Source of the DNA: Druceiella hillmani
Taxonomy: Eukaryota > Arthropoda > Insecta > Lepidoptera > Hepialidae
Reading direction: 5' to 3'
DNA length: 64,000 nt
Assembly (NCBI GenBank): GCA_039881145.1
Contig: JAYKKI010000087.1
Span: 8,858,001-8,922,000 of the forward strand
Shown here piece after piece: positions 48,116 through 60,036 of the stretch. The stretch's first letter is position 1; each line of letters opens with the position of its first letter. The notes below the pieces were generated by a model. The model had not been told where the DNA came from, did not search any database, and saw only the letters and a list, made by a program, of their open reading frames with translations. Both the position numbers and the translations under genes were made by a program.

Positions 48116-49663
48116 AGACGCTTCCTCACAAACCAGAAACGCTAGACATAATGGAAGACTATAAGCGTAAGGTGTCCTATGTATTGCAACCTTTTCGAAA
48201 ATCCGTTTGTTCGGGAGGTTGAAAGTAGTCAAGTGTCATGCGCTTTTATAAACCTGGCTTAGAAAATTGATGAATCTATAACTTTTAGCATTCTATCACA
48301 TATTATCTTCTAGCACGTGGAAATAAATCAATGCTTCCGGAAATATTTTTCCAATTTATAAACTAAGTAACATAATTTATAATCTGCCCATTCAAATACT
48401 TTTTCCTTATTTTTATAGTTGATAGATTTAACTTGTCGATGGCTTAAAAGTGAAGGACACATACTGAGTTAGACTCTAAGGTATGTCCTGCTTATCTACT
48501 AATATTTACTTTAAGGTTAACCCATGTATTCATAATTTTTATCAAATTTTTATCAAATCAAGGGCATTGATAATTTTGATAAAATGTGTCGTAATATTTC
48601 TTGCATTTGGAGGTTCACGCGTTGGTCGATGGTTTCTATCTATTATATATATTCCGTAAAATATTTTTTTTTTGCAAACAACACCCACAACAATTTAGCA
48701 ATTCACCAGTTTTTCAAAGAGTTTATTCTTTTATTCAAAGAGTTTTCTATATAAACTATACTGGACTTTTGACATAGAAACTTGAATTTCTTTTTTAATA
48801 ATCTTATATATAGATTTTAGAAGGGGCAAATGAAACAAAACTAAAAATTTACTTTTAATTTGATATATCGTGTGGTGGTATGGAATAATGGTCAAGTGGA
48901 ATAATGTCACAAGAATAAGAAAACTATTTCTTTATCAGAGTTTTGCTGTATCTAAAATAATTATAAATGTGTTAATGAAAATATTCACACCCTTTTTCTT
49001 TGAAATTTTAGTCAAAGAAACTTGAAATGTGGCTGACTAATATTTTAGCTCAAACATATTTTATAGTTAAAAGTTCTAAAGATATTTATTATCATATTTT
49101 AGAAGGTGCCTATAGAGTAAGCTATTTTTTTTATAATTCTAAATATTTCGTGAAGTATCAATTAAAAACATAATTTATAAGGATATTAAAACTGTTCTTC
49201 TTTCAGAATTTTACGTTACATAATTCTAAAGATTTCGACAAAAAATATTTCTTCCCCCAAATATACAATCACCTAAACAATTTAAAGTCAATTCATGAAA
49301 AAAAAGCATTACTAAAAGTTAACCTAAAATTGGTCGGAAACTAAGCATATGTCATAATTTTTGGTATATTTTGAAAGACGCTAGAAATTATATTTATGTG
49401 ATGTTAAATAATAATAATATTGTAAATAGTCACTCATAAACTATATGTATTTATATATGACTAGATACGTACCGATCCACAGTAATGAGACTTCTAATCG
49501 TACTTCGAATATATTATTCCCAAGCACATCATCTATTCTAGATATTATTAGACTCGACATGGACACGTCGTCGGCATATATATTCAAAAGTTAAACTTTT
49601 TCACAACTTAAAACATTCAACATAGCGTACCTTGCTTTACTAACAGATATTTCTCAATATTTA
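48116..49663. other. AT-rich non-coding sequence
   Basis: No gene, RNA or transposon protein recognised. Confidence 0.5.
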
Positions 49664-49834
49664 ATTTATTTGGCGTTAGTTTTGTAGAAATTCATTATCA
49701 CTTAATTTTTATTCACAACTAAATGAAACTACGTAGTGCAGTATTATTTCTATTTTTTTCCAACCGATCTTGAAATTCCTACCTGAAGATGTTGTCAATT
49801 ATACCACATCAAGCAGTTTCAATTAGTTGTGAAA
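49664..49834 (-). mobile_element. Fold-back ribozyme repeat, copy D (rearranged)
   Basis: The left arm carries the 3' tail (TTGGCGTTAGTTTTGTAGAA) and the copy C-type ACTTAATTTTTATTCA segment. The centre has lost most of both hammerheads; only CTGAAGATGTTGTC (plus, from 49793) remains of one, and the right arm is shortened. No clear target duplication. It lies only 0.5 kb from copy E. Confidence 0.8.
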
Positions 49835-50383
49835 TGACGCATTTATTAGCATTAATTCGTTAAATTAGTACACAAATTAACAAGGTCCATTTTATTTTAT
49901 TTAAAAAGTTAAAATTTCATCATGTTTTCGTCTTTAAAAGAAATTATTTTATCTTAAAAGAAAATGCATGGGAACTGAAATATACAATATTACTAAGTAC
50001 ATATAACGGTACAATGAAAGAATGTGTACCGCAACATAACATCATTTTAGCAATATTCTACCATCGCTGAAACTAATACAGTCTTGTGGTTGATGCCCAG
50101 AGAACAGCGTGACAAACATGAATTATCTATAAAAATTCGATATATATTTTCACCAGAAACACAATGCGACGACATATATTAAACATATTTAAACGCACTT
50201 GTAATTAACGGCAATATACCTTTACCTATTTATGATATGGTAATATCTTTCCCATATTAAAAAAAATATTTTTATAATAGTTTAGAAGATAAAAAAAAAA
50301 CCCCAAAAAATTTACAAAATAATATTCACAATTAAATGAAACTACGTGATATAGTATTATTTCTACTTTCTTTAAGTTCTTTA

Positions 50384-50423
50384 CCACGACCTAGGTTTTG
50401 TTGTATTACATCTTCAGGTGTGC
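50384..50423 (-). ncRNA. Hammerhead ribozyme motif, copy E left (one core change)
   Basis: The minus strand reads CAC-CTGAAGA, a short helix II TGTAATACAAC, AAAA in place of GAAA, then CCTAGGTC and GTGG. Helix I (CAC/GTG), helix III (AC/GT around CTAG) and the GTC triplet are present. The G-to-A change in the GAAA box should abolish or strongly reduce activity. Confidence 0.65.
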
Positions 50424-50449
50424 TATTGGCAAAGAGCTTTGCTAATAGC

Positions 50450-50490
50450 CTACCTTAAGATATTGTTATACAACGAAACCTAGGTCGTGG
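50450..50490 (+). ncRNA. Hammerhead ribozyme motif, copy E right (one core change)
   Basis: CTTAAGA in place of CTGAAGA, then helix II TTGT-TAT-ACAA, an intact CGAAAC, CTAG loop, GTC cleavage triplet and GTGG. The changed G in the first box probably makes this copy inactive, though helices II and III are preserved. Confidence 0.65.
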
Positions 50491-50603
50491 TAAAGAACTC
50501 AAAGAGAGAAGAAATAATTAATACTACATCATGTAGTTTCATTTAATTGTGAATAATGAATTTCTACAAAATTAACACCAAATATATTCAATACAAAATA
50601 ATA

Positions 50604-52079
50604 CAATACTACATTCGTTGACAAAATGTGCGTAGTTATACTTTAGAGCAATCACGTTTGATGTAATAATACAAACTCTTTAAAAATTAACACGACATTG
50701 ACGCAAATACTTTTCAGTAATTTAAATTCTAATGACTTTCCGGAAAAGCAAAAATAAAATCGTTTTGTGTCCATTTTTAATTTAATAGGCATCACTCGCA
50801 ACTGGAGAGCTAAATTAGGCAATGCGTTAATTTAATTTTATCCTATACACATAATCAACCTAATTTTGCTTGCGACTCTTTTGAACATTTAATCAAACTC
50901 CTATCTCTGGTGACATTAATAAATAAATGACATAAACGCAATTAAATGTATAGGTAAACTAATTATTTACCAAGCATTTATCATATATGCCTGTAGTTAT
51001 ATAACACTCGAGATATGTTTGACACATGTATGAAAGATGTACCTTGAAATTCTCTGAAAACCTCGTCGGAGTACATTAAAAACAATACATTTTCCGTCAA
51101 GTCTTTAAATTTTTTTCAATTACGTCGTATGCTTAAGACGTTAAAGTAAAATGAATGCATTCAATAGAAGTTTATATGCAAAGTACATAAATATCTGTTA
51201 ATTCATTGACATTTTTCAATATATAATGAAGAAAACAATTAATTAAAGTAAACTATATCTTTATGAAATCACAGAAGACCCGATAAGTGAAGGTAAGAGG
51301 AATTTTAGAACATTTAATACACCGTTACAGACAATAGTTTATATGTAAGGAAAATTTGTTAAGGAAAAACGGAAAATTCAAACTCACCTTAAATCCCTTG
51401 TTTATTATATTACGATAAAGTACACTAATAATATGTAACTAGTAGAAAAAATAATTATGTTAAAACATAATGTAAATAAGATTGTTGGGTCTGTTGTATG
51501 TAAATAATATTGTATGGTTTGCGATTGGTGAAGAATGTTTGCAAAATTATTATTAGAGGTTTATAGTGACGGTAAATTCAATGTTAATAAAAAGTTTTTT
51601 TCTTGTTTTCTACTCGAATTGTTTTCATGAGGTGTGTTTATTTATTAAATAAACGTTAGACTTTGTCGACTCTTGGCATTACATACCTTTAAGAAGGACG
51701 GAATCTTCAGAAGACCAATCACGTTTCTGTTGTGCCTCCTTGGGTCACATTTTCGAAAATGATCGGTCATAGTAATTTGAAATTCTGTATAACGATATAG
51801 TATACATATTTCAATAGACAAGACTCAAAAATATATATGCAGAAATCATTAACAGCTTTCAAAACATACCGTGATCCGTTCACGAATTATCAATCTTTAA
51901 AACGGTAATTTTATTAAAGTTACGTAACGTTTCCTAACGCCTACGTAAGGTCCTAACGTGCTCCTATCAGACAAACCGTATTTTTTTAATACAAAAAAGT
52001 ATTCAATATATTAGTATATGTAATGAAATTAAAAAAAAATAATCCAAACTAAGTAACTTCTACTAGTTGACGAGTAATA
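50604..52079. other. AT-rich non-coding sequence
   Basis: No recognisable feature. Confidence 0.5.
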
Positions 52080-52279
52080 GTGAATAGTTTGGTCGGTAAA
52101 AAGTTTATAGAAACTATACAAATGTGAATAGTTTGGTCGGTAAAAAGTTTATAGAAACAAATAGTGAATAGTTTGGTCGGTAAAAAGTTTATAGAAACAA
52201 ATAGTGAATAGTTTGGTCGGTAAATATACAAATAGTGAATAGTTTGGTCGGTAAAAAGTTTATAGAAACTATACAAATG
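52080..52279 (+). repeat. Minisatellite, five copies of a 30-44 bp unit
   Basis: GTGAATAGTTTGGTCGGTAA starts (allowing one base) at 52080, 52124, 52164, 52204 and 52234. Full units continue with AAAGTTTATAGAAAC and, in the first and last, TATACAAAT; the fourth unit is shortened. The near-identity of the units points to recent expansion. The frame running through it on minus (FYKLFTDQTIH repeats) is probably not coding. Confidence 0.95.
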
Positions 52280-54546
52280 ACTCAAATCATCAGCAAAATA
52301 ACTTCGTATTTTAAAATATGTCTTTATTATGTCTATGAAAGATATTTTAGGCAAAATATTTTTGTATTTATATAATGAGTAATAATATTAATATTTTTGG
52401 ATAGCTTATAAGAAATATTATATACACATAAATGTTGACCTTTTCTTTAAGATAATTTAAAAGGAATATTGAAAAGAGAGAACAAAATATACAGAAAAAT
52501 ACTCTCGGCATTATTACTTCTTTTAATATGAATAGACGTGATGAAGTCAATAAGATTTTTCTAAACATTATATTGCAGTTATAATCTATCGAGCCACTTC
52601 TTTGAAAACATTGTTATACATTTTTCACATACAAGTAGAGTAAGGTTTTTTCAAACAAACACTTCGTTTTAACATGATTATAATAATTTAATTTCTTGAA
52701 ATTTAATAGTTTGTTTCAATTGATTTTAACAAAATAATGTACAAAAAAATCTTGTGTTTTGCAAATTTATTTTTAATTGAAGGAGTAATGATAAGGAAGG
52801 TAGGACATTTTTTTTATGGTATTATGAATAACCTTTAATAATATTCAATAACCTGAATCTATAAAAACTAGTTTTGGCCTTGCAGATAAATCAGCAAAGT
52901 AGTCATAAATGTGACCAAAATATAATTCGACTTTGGAATCACCAAACTGATAAAAGTATTTGTATTATATAGTATAATGGACCTAATTAATTTTCCTAAA
53001 TATTAACTGATCATTGATTAAAACTTGTGCCTTTTTTAAATAATATATCTTACCATAATTTACAAAGTTTATCTCAAAACCATTTTTTTATCTCGCTATT
53101 TGATATTTTACGTTGATGCATTATATAAATAACCATCTTATTTCTCCAAAAACTTCAAAGACCCGCTTCATATTTATATAGAACATAATTACCCTTACGA
53201 GTAACAAATTCTCAATCTTTCTTCGATTTTACAAATACTAGTCTATAGCAATCCATCCAGAGTTAGGAAATATCATTCACGGGAACTAGCTTTCATAGTA
53301 ACCACGCAGCGTTCAATAAATCAAACTTACACCTTGTTATTATAGGTCAAGCCAACAAGGGCCATCGAACGTGTTCCTGTGTTGGATTAAAAATATTTGT
53401 GTGGATTAAAATTATTTTTAGAAATTATGTTTCTTAAGAGGTAAAATATTTTAATTCGTAAATTTCCTCAGTTATAGCCTGGCTTCTCCATGTCATTAGT
53501 TATTCTCTCTGAAACAGCTCTTCTCAATGTACTTGAATAATTAGATTTAAAGCCTTATTCGCCACTTTTTGTTTATATTTTTCAGGTATTTTTGCATGTA
53601 GTTTACTCGTGAATAATCACATATCTCTATTTACGATGAAGCACTTCTAAAGGATCATCGTTCATTGGCTTTTGAGCCCAACTACGTTGCATTCAATGGA
53701 ATGTTCCGATTCCTTTGATTATACCACCGAAGGTTACGGATTGCAAACCAGGAGCAACGAAAGTTCGTTGTCCTTCAATAAGACTTGTGAACTACAACAA
53801 TATCCCTTCGTTGATGTTAGTTGGTTTAGTTAAAATAATTTATTTATAGTTCGACCGTTTTGCTGTTTGCGGATTTGTAATTATTGCTCACTGAATCACT
53901 TACTTAATATTTAGCTTGCGATAAAAATACTGTTTACTATGCCTTCAAATCAGTAGATAGAATAGAATTGTAGCAGATTATATTAATTACAGAATTAATT
54001 TTATTCCAAAACCTTGAAGCTACGTTTATTAAACGGTTTAATGTGATGTTTACTGGTTTAGGTTATTTCCCTTCTCTAGTTTATATGGCATTACTAAAGC
54101 TATTGTAACAAATGCTGCCACTGCCAGTATTATTGATAAAATTATACCCTTTGGGTAACTTCAATAATTTTTTTTATTTTAATTACGGAGTTGTTAACGA
54201 TTTGCTTATCATGTCTCTACATTTACCTTATTTTATTTTAAATTGTGTCATCTCTGAACCATGAAGCAATCTTTCTACATTCAGAAACAGAATTAACGCA
54301 AAGGTTTCTGCCAGTATATCTGCCTAATTCCATCGCCATTCGGATATGACTTATTCAGATCTCTAAGAAATAATTTATAAAATAAAAATCTTCGCAGTAA
54401 GAAACACTTTTAAGAGACGTTGTTAAATCTAAGTCACCAGATTTGTGGGATAAATTTGCGATATATTTTCACTGCCTACTAAATTGTTATAATTTATAGG
54501 TAAAAATGGTATATATACCACCACACATGCACACACCCACACCCAC
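52280..54546. other. AT-rich non-coding sequence
   Basis: No gene recognised on either strand. Confidence 0.5.
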
Positions 54547-54559
54547 ATACATATATGTG

Positions 54560-54591
<32 letters not shown>

Positions 54592-54595
54592 CATA
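54547..54595. repeat. (AT)n microsatellite next to a CA-rich tract
   Basis: AT repeat of about 50 bp preceded by CACACATGCACACACCCACA-type sequence. Confidence 0.95.
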
Positions 54596-55668
54596 ATGGA
54601 ATTAGAATATAATAGAATATAATGGGTGGATAAAAATATCGTATATTTTTCAAACATATAAACATTTTTTAAATGAAAATTTTTATAAGTTATTAACGTC
54701 AGAGTGCAACAAATTTTTCCTTTTATTCTGATGAACTTAAAAAATGTATCAATCTTTCTTAAAGAGTATTCTTAGCAATGCGAGTCTAAACTTGACTTTA
54801 CTAAGGATCTCTTAGTTTTGAATAATTATACAAGAGAAATTGACGTAATATGAAATGACATTTATTTTTAAATATGCAAGGCAACGGTGTGACACGATTA
54901 TTTACTGTAAAACGTTGTGGCAATTTTGAAAGTATAATGTGTAGCTACTCGTACAAAGATAAATCGATGTAGACTGTGTTGAGAACTATAAAGGATTTTC
55001 CCTCATCCAATGTGAAGTAAGGCGGATAGAACTTTAAAAAGATTCTGTGCGTAAACTAATGGCATCACCGATGGAAACTGGTGTGATAGAATGCCCAAAA
55101 CCAATATTCTGTTTATGCATGATTTTGTATAAATGAGGATAAAAATTCGAACTTACATTTCAGTTTTGGACATATTTAACATATAAATAAATAGAAATTA
55201 TATTCACGACACGCTTTCTACCAAGTTGAGGACGAATCACTTACTGGCTATGCAATATTGTATGGAAGTAATAGATGTTGATTTCCACTAATTTTTTAAG
55301 TTACCTTGTAAAGGTCAGGTTATCAATAGTAAGCGGTATTTCCGTCTCTTTTTACATAACCATCTCCATCTCCGACCCGTTTTATATAACCGTCTCTTTT
55401 TTGTAAAAGTATATAATTTTTATAGTAAATGTTATTGAAAATCGGTGGCAAACATGTCATCCTCTAGCTATAGCGATTTAGACATTTTGTAGTTGTTATC
55501 ATACTGGAATATTAGTACCAATAATAAAAGGAATAGGACCCGGTCTGTATATACAGGAGTAAATTATATGTGGGAGCTCAATGAGCAGTATTTCGGTTTA
55601 ATAAGTGTTTTGTTGAATAACAATAATATAAAAACAATTGTAATTTATTTTATACATAATACCAAGAG

Positions 55669-55673
<5 letters not shown>
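54596..55673. other. AT-rich non-coding sequence
   Basis: Nothing recognised. Around 55345-55395 two similar CCGTCTCTTTTTACATAACC/CCGTTTTATATAACCGTCTC segments suggest a small imperfect duplication. Confidence 0.5.

Positions 55674-55714
<41 letters not shown>
55674..55714. repeat. (AT)n microsatellite
   Basis: About 40 bp of AT repeat. Confidence 0.95.
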
Positions 55715-55717
<3 letters not shown>

Positions 55718-57131
55718 ATTCTAAAGGACAGAAATAGATTTAACTTTTTTTGTATTTATTCCCAAATAAATATCTAAAATACCTAACATGAGAACCAAAT
55801 TACCGAGCTCATTTTCAAGTCGCTACGAATAAGAAGGTTGAAAAAAATTTTAAAATAGGTAATTTTATTAAATTAGAAATCGTAAAATGATAAACATACA
55901 AATATTAATAATAACACCGATATTATAGTAGAAACAGGTTCAAGATTAAAACTTGCACACGATTCCAATTTTTCCTTTACTCACACATAATCGAAACTTA
56001 AGATAAGACACATCGAAATAAATATTGTTAGAAATATTTAAATTTTTTTTTTATTATGCAATATATCTTTGAACCAGTCCGCAATTTTCATCATCACGTT
56101 ATTTTACACAATAAAAAAATTAAATAAACCAGTAGTAATAATTTTAGAGTAATAAAAAGAAATGGCTCACAAAATTTCTAGTCAGACGAATACAAATATT
56201 TCTGGTCAGAAGCCTAGTCGAATACGAATATTATAAAAATTTCAATTTCTCTTTAATGTAATCGCTAGTTGATGCATACAATAAAAGGGCGGAATTAGCT
56301 TGTCTGAGCTTAAAGACATTTACTGAAAAAATAATCAGGAGCTCATAGTAAAAGTAATCGATTGCGAGAATATTGTTTGGGAATATGGAATTTGACCGTT
56401 TATCAGTCAAGCCGTTGAGAGGATGTCGATCAAGTTTTTATTCGTGGATTTATTTAGATCAGAGGTAAAATATAAGATATATTTTTTTACAATTGACTTT
56501 TGGAAAAAGGAGGAATGTTTCAAGCTAAGTATACTTATTTAAAACAATTAACTTTCACAATTAATATAATAGATGGTGTTATGTATATTAACTTAAGAGT
56601 AACTTCTGAACGTCCACACGCGAATAAAGTTACAGGTTTAGCTATACTCCATTTAATTTGAAAAGGGAATCTTGGTAAATAAACCGATTTAACAGTTTAA
56701 GTATTTATTATATACTTTTTCTTCCATTAACGTTAGCAATTTTATATGGACTTATTTGGTATTTGAGATAAAAAATTCACTTTTTTTGGTGTGAAAATTT
56801 ACACTATATACACACGATTATATAGATGTATTTTACACTTTAGAGAAATTAAAATAAGTAAGATGAAGTGTTTAGAAAAATGTATAAGTCTAACGCTTGC
56901 ATAAAAACAAATTATCTATAAATATTACCAACAAATTTTGATATATAATAAATACCTGTTTAACGAAATATTAGTTTTACAGAAAACTAAATTAATACAA
57001 AATGATCACAAAAATTAAATTTTTGAGTAATCATTAAAATTATTTCAATAAAAACATAAAATATGACATACTAATGTATAAAAAAACACGAAATACTATA
57101 ATATTTCACGGAAAAAATATACTGCATACAT
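55715..57131. other. AT-rich non-coding sequence
   Basis: No recognisable feature. Confidence 0.5.
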
Positions 57132-57167
57132 GTCATATATCGTTATGTTATGATAACGATATATGAC
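57132..57167. repeat. Perfect 15-bp hairpin
   Basis: GTCATATATCGTTAT (57132-57146) pairs exactly with 57153-57167 across a 6-nt loop. Confidence 0.9.
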
Positions 57168-57300
57168 ACCTATATCACTGCAAATATACGTATCTGAAGT
57201 GGCAGAGCTCGATGCCGATTCTCCAATATTCATTATGAATCTATCGTTTACCGAAGTAAATGTTTGTTTCAACGTTTTTTTCATTGCCAATAAAAATATA

Positions 57301-57355
57301 GAATTCCACTCCTTACTTACGAATTCCACTCCTTACTTACGAATTCCACTCCTTT
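57301..57355 (+). repeat. 20-bp tandem repeat, nearly three copies
   Basis: GAATTCCACTCCTTACTTAC at 57301, repeated at 57321 and, with changes at its end, at 57341. Confidence 0.95.
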
Positions 57356-57767
57356 CTAATCCGTTATTTTGATTACACAATGAAAACATACTTTAAAAAT
57401 AATTCATATTATTATGTTACATACATAACGCTATAAAACGCGCAATATTATATTAAACTTAATATAATGCAATATAATGAAATAATTTATAAAATAATGA
57501 GATAAAATGCCAACAATGCCTTGCAGACTAAACGCCTACGCCCACACCATCACGTAGGCAGGCGTTGCGTTGTCTTCGCTCCGCCGAAAGCGCTTAATTG
57601 GTATTCGTGTGCATACAGTTAACGAAAAAATATAATTGATCTCTTGAAATTATATGCATTTTCCCTTATGGGTTGTGACCCATGTGAACATAAGTAATAA
57701 TTGGTATCGCAAATAATTATACTACCTATGTACTCGGATTAATTCAGGTTTGTTAGCCCTTGCGTAC

Positions 57768-57769
<2 letters not shown>
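57356..57769. other. Non-coding sequence with a short GC-rich patch
   Basis: A GC-richer patch at about 57525-57595 contains AACGCCTACG and CGTAGGCAGGCGTT, which can pair. It could be the end of an unidentified repeat. The rest is AT-rich. Confidence 0.4.

Positions 57770-57821
<52 letters not shown>
57770..57821. repeat. (AT)n microsatellite
   Basis: About 52 bp of uninterrupted AT repeat. Confidence 0.95.
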
Positions 57822-57823
<2 letters not shown>

Positions 57824-57998
57824 TCTCTTCAATACAATTATTAGGTTTTGTATTTGCGTAAGAGGAAGACATACGGGAAAACATATGATCATACGGACCC
57901 GCATTGGTTTTCCTCAAAACAAAAATTAGTAACTTTCTTTTACCAGACATACCTATCGATGGAGAATGAAAAATTTATTGCCCCACACAATTCATTAT

Positions 57999-58038
57999 CA
58001 CAAATCAGCACCTTTGTCTAGAACACAAATCAGCACCT
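57999..58038 (+). repeat. 25-bp period duplication
   Basis: CACAAATCAGCACCT occurs at 57999 and 58024. Confidence 0.85.
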
Positions 58039-58278
58039 GTTCTCGATGATTTTGTGAAAGTGGGACAAAAGTGTGGTTTCAAAAATAATATTAATAACTA
58101 AATCTCAAGGTGTATTGACAATAAAAAGGGGCATTGTGTTTCTTATCTAGTTAATATCTATTTAAATATATTTTAATTCAGATAATTCAAGTAGTATATA
58201 CAATTATTGTATCAAAGTATGTCAATTTGAAATAGATGTTTAAACATTTGCTGAAGATTTTGAGATTACTTTGTCTCA

Positions 58279-58287
58279 ATATATATA

Positions 58288-58320
<33 letters not shown>
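58279..58320. repeat. (AT)n microsatellite
   Basis: AT repeat with TTATAT interruptions, directly followed by a perfect hairpin. Confidence 0.9.
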
Positions 58321-58324
<4 letters not shown>

Positions 58325-58326
<2 letters not shown>

Positions 58327-58371
58327 GTTTATTAAACTATATATTATGTACATATATAGTTTAATAAACAT
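58325..58371. repeat. Perfect 19-bp hairpin, partly repeated at 58687
   Basis: ATGTTTATTAAACTATATA (58325-58343) pairs exactly with 58353-58371 across a 9-nt loop. The loop and right arm (24 bp, 58343-58366, beginning ATTATGTACATATATAG) recur exactly at 58687-58710, on the other side of fold-back repeat copy F. Confidence 0.9.
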
Positions 58372-58479
58372 GCATATAAATAATGCCGGATGTTAACATT
58401 AAAGTTTTTCTAATATTTTTGAAAAAAATATGTCTAATATTAAGAATAATTATCGAATATATACATCGAAATAATAGTA

Positions 58480-58646
58480 AAAGTTCTCTGCTAATAGACC
58501 ACCTGAAGATGTAATACAACGAAACCTAGGTCGTGATAAAGAACTTAAAGAAAGTAAAAATAATACTACATTACGTAGTTTCATTTAATTGTGAGTGAAA
58601 GCTCTACTGATATAATAACACTAACCTAAAATACAAATATATTCAA
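58480..58646 (+). mobile_element. Fold-back ribozyme repeat, copy F (3' half)
   Basis: It starts near the palindrome centre (CTGCTAATAGACC), carries one hammerhead, the arm with GAACTTAAAGAAAG and TTTCATTTAATTGTGA, and ends with a diverged tail CAAATATATTCAA. The 5' arm is missing, so this is a 5'-truncated single-arm copy. No target duplication could be identified. Confidence 0.82.
58499..58536 (+). ncRNA. Hammerhead ribozyme motif, copy F (core intact)
   Basis: CCAC (58499-58502), CTGAAGA (58503-58509), a short helix II TGTAATACAAC, GAAA (58521-58524), helix III AC/GT around CTAG, cleavage triplet GTC (58530-58532) and GTGA. All conserved core bases are present and helix I can form from CAC/GTG. 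Helix II is only about three base pairs, so activity is uncertain. The minimal helix III is as in ribozymes of Penelope-like elements. Confidence 0.72.
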
Positions 58647-59781
58647 AACATTACTTACGGTGAAACTTTCTGAAGTTAATGTTTTCATTATGTACATATA
58701 TAGTTTAATAGTATTCTGTGTACAAAATATTGAGTTTTATAAATAATCAACTGGTCGAATATATATTTGGGCCAGCCATATTTTACCCGTCAATTTACCC
58801 GAAATTTAAAGGAATATAATATACAATATATTTTTATGCTCACTATTGAAGATTTTTCCTTAGTTCTACTTTAACATGCATTTGTTTCTTATTATGTAAA
58901 GGAAAAAACTAAAGAATGAGCGACGTTATACGGAGTAATGGCTGCGCGCGCCCTTTAGCTTTTCCGTGAAAAATATATGAAACTTTACCATGCAATATGT
59001 GTAAGTTAAATTTCACTCTTGATTTCGCTTCGTCGTTGAGTTTTATAATTCGTTTTTAATAAAAATCTTCCGTTATTATGCTTGGAAAAATATGCACGGA
59101 AGAAAGACTTAAAATTTTTTTATTGAATGTCAATCACTATTCCCCACTTAATTTAACGAAATGTTGTGTTCAAAAGTTAATAATTTTAAACAAGTTAGTA
59201 AACTTTTATTTGGTATTATTACAAGTTTCAAATAGTATCAAAGAACTGGTCATATTACATATATTGCATCAGAACTATCCTCCTGGACATAAATATACAC
59301 GTTTTGAATATTTTTACGTGGATTTATGAAAATAAAATATGACAGAAATAAAAAAAAAGAAAATTAATTCCTACGTATAATTTAATAACTCCGAAAACTT
59401 TTCATTTCAGATATACTGCATAGAAGAGTTGATTATATTACGAGGGTAGTATATGACAGAAGTCTACATGAATTTATAAGCGTAACCAACAATTATTTAT
59501 AATGAGAAATATTGCTAATCATCTGACACGAATATCATATTTACAACAACAACAAATATTTTATTAATCCATTAAATCTATGTAAATATAAATTTTACAA
59601 AGATATCACCAATAATTCAAATGGAGTCATGCATTATTCAGATTGTATAGACACTTCATCATAGCCAGCCAACGGTATTTTAATAATATTTATGTGCATG
59701 AAAGTTAATGACAATCGATAGTCTAAATATATACTTTATTTCTGATGTAATGTTAGTAATATTACTTAAATAATATTACTA
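58647..59781. other. AT-rich non-coding sequence
   Basis: Contains the second copy of the hairpin segment (58687-58710). An 83-codon frame at 59078-59329 (+) has no recognisable similarity and is not called a gene. Confidence 0.5.
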
Positions 59782-59890
59782 AAATTGTTAAAAATTGTAC
59801 CACACTCATAATTTTTGGAATCAAAACTTTTTTGATCTTAGTATCGAGTGGGTTAGGTTAAAAGAAGGTATTTATTTATTGGGTATTTTT
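59782..59890 (+). repeat. Direct repeat, first copy (about 108 bp)
   Basis: It shares ATTGTTAAAAATTGTA, CACTCATAATTTTTGGAATC, GATCTTAGTATCGAGTGGG and GGTTAAAAGAAGGTATTTAT with 60037-60143, with few differences. Inside each copy CCACTC and GAGTGG form short inverted ends around about 40 bp. Confidence 0.9.
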
Positions 59891-60036
59891 GATACTCGTA
59901 CAAGATGTACTAAAAAATTAAACTAAATTTTTATCAGTGGAGATAAACAAGGATTATTAAAAAAACATGCTTTTACGTCGCGAATTGGAATTAATATATT
60001 AAAGATATAAAACAATATGCAGAATTGCAGAGTGAA

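Larger units (their letters stand above)
50325..50591 (+). mobile_element. Fold-back ribozyme repeat, copy E (267 bp, 12-bp TSD)
   Basis: The best-defined copy. Exact 12-bp duplications TACAAAATAATA lie at 50313-50324 and 50592-50603. The element begins TTCACAATTAAATGAAACTA and ends CCAAATATATTCAA. It folds back on itself around 50435, where GCTATTGGCAAAG pairs with CTTTGCTAATAGC. Each arm holds one hammerhead motif in opposite orientation. It has no coding capacity, so it must rely on another element's reverse transcriptase; by family resemblance this would be a Penelope-like element (inference). Confidence 0.92.

Noticed and set aside
43432..50603. CRISPR-like or LTR interpretation of the repeated arms
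   Set aside because: The repeats are inverted, few, with unequal spacing and own target duplications. This fits neither a CRISPR array nor LTRs.
52049..52354. Minus-strand 101-codon frame with FYKLFTDQTIH repeats
   Set aside because: It is generated by the minisatellite; unit lengths are not all multiples of three and the units change frame.
59078..59329. 83-codon frame on plus
   Set aside because: No recognisable family, no splice or promoter context, and composition follows the AT-rich background.
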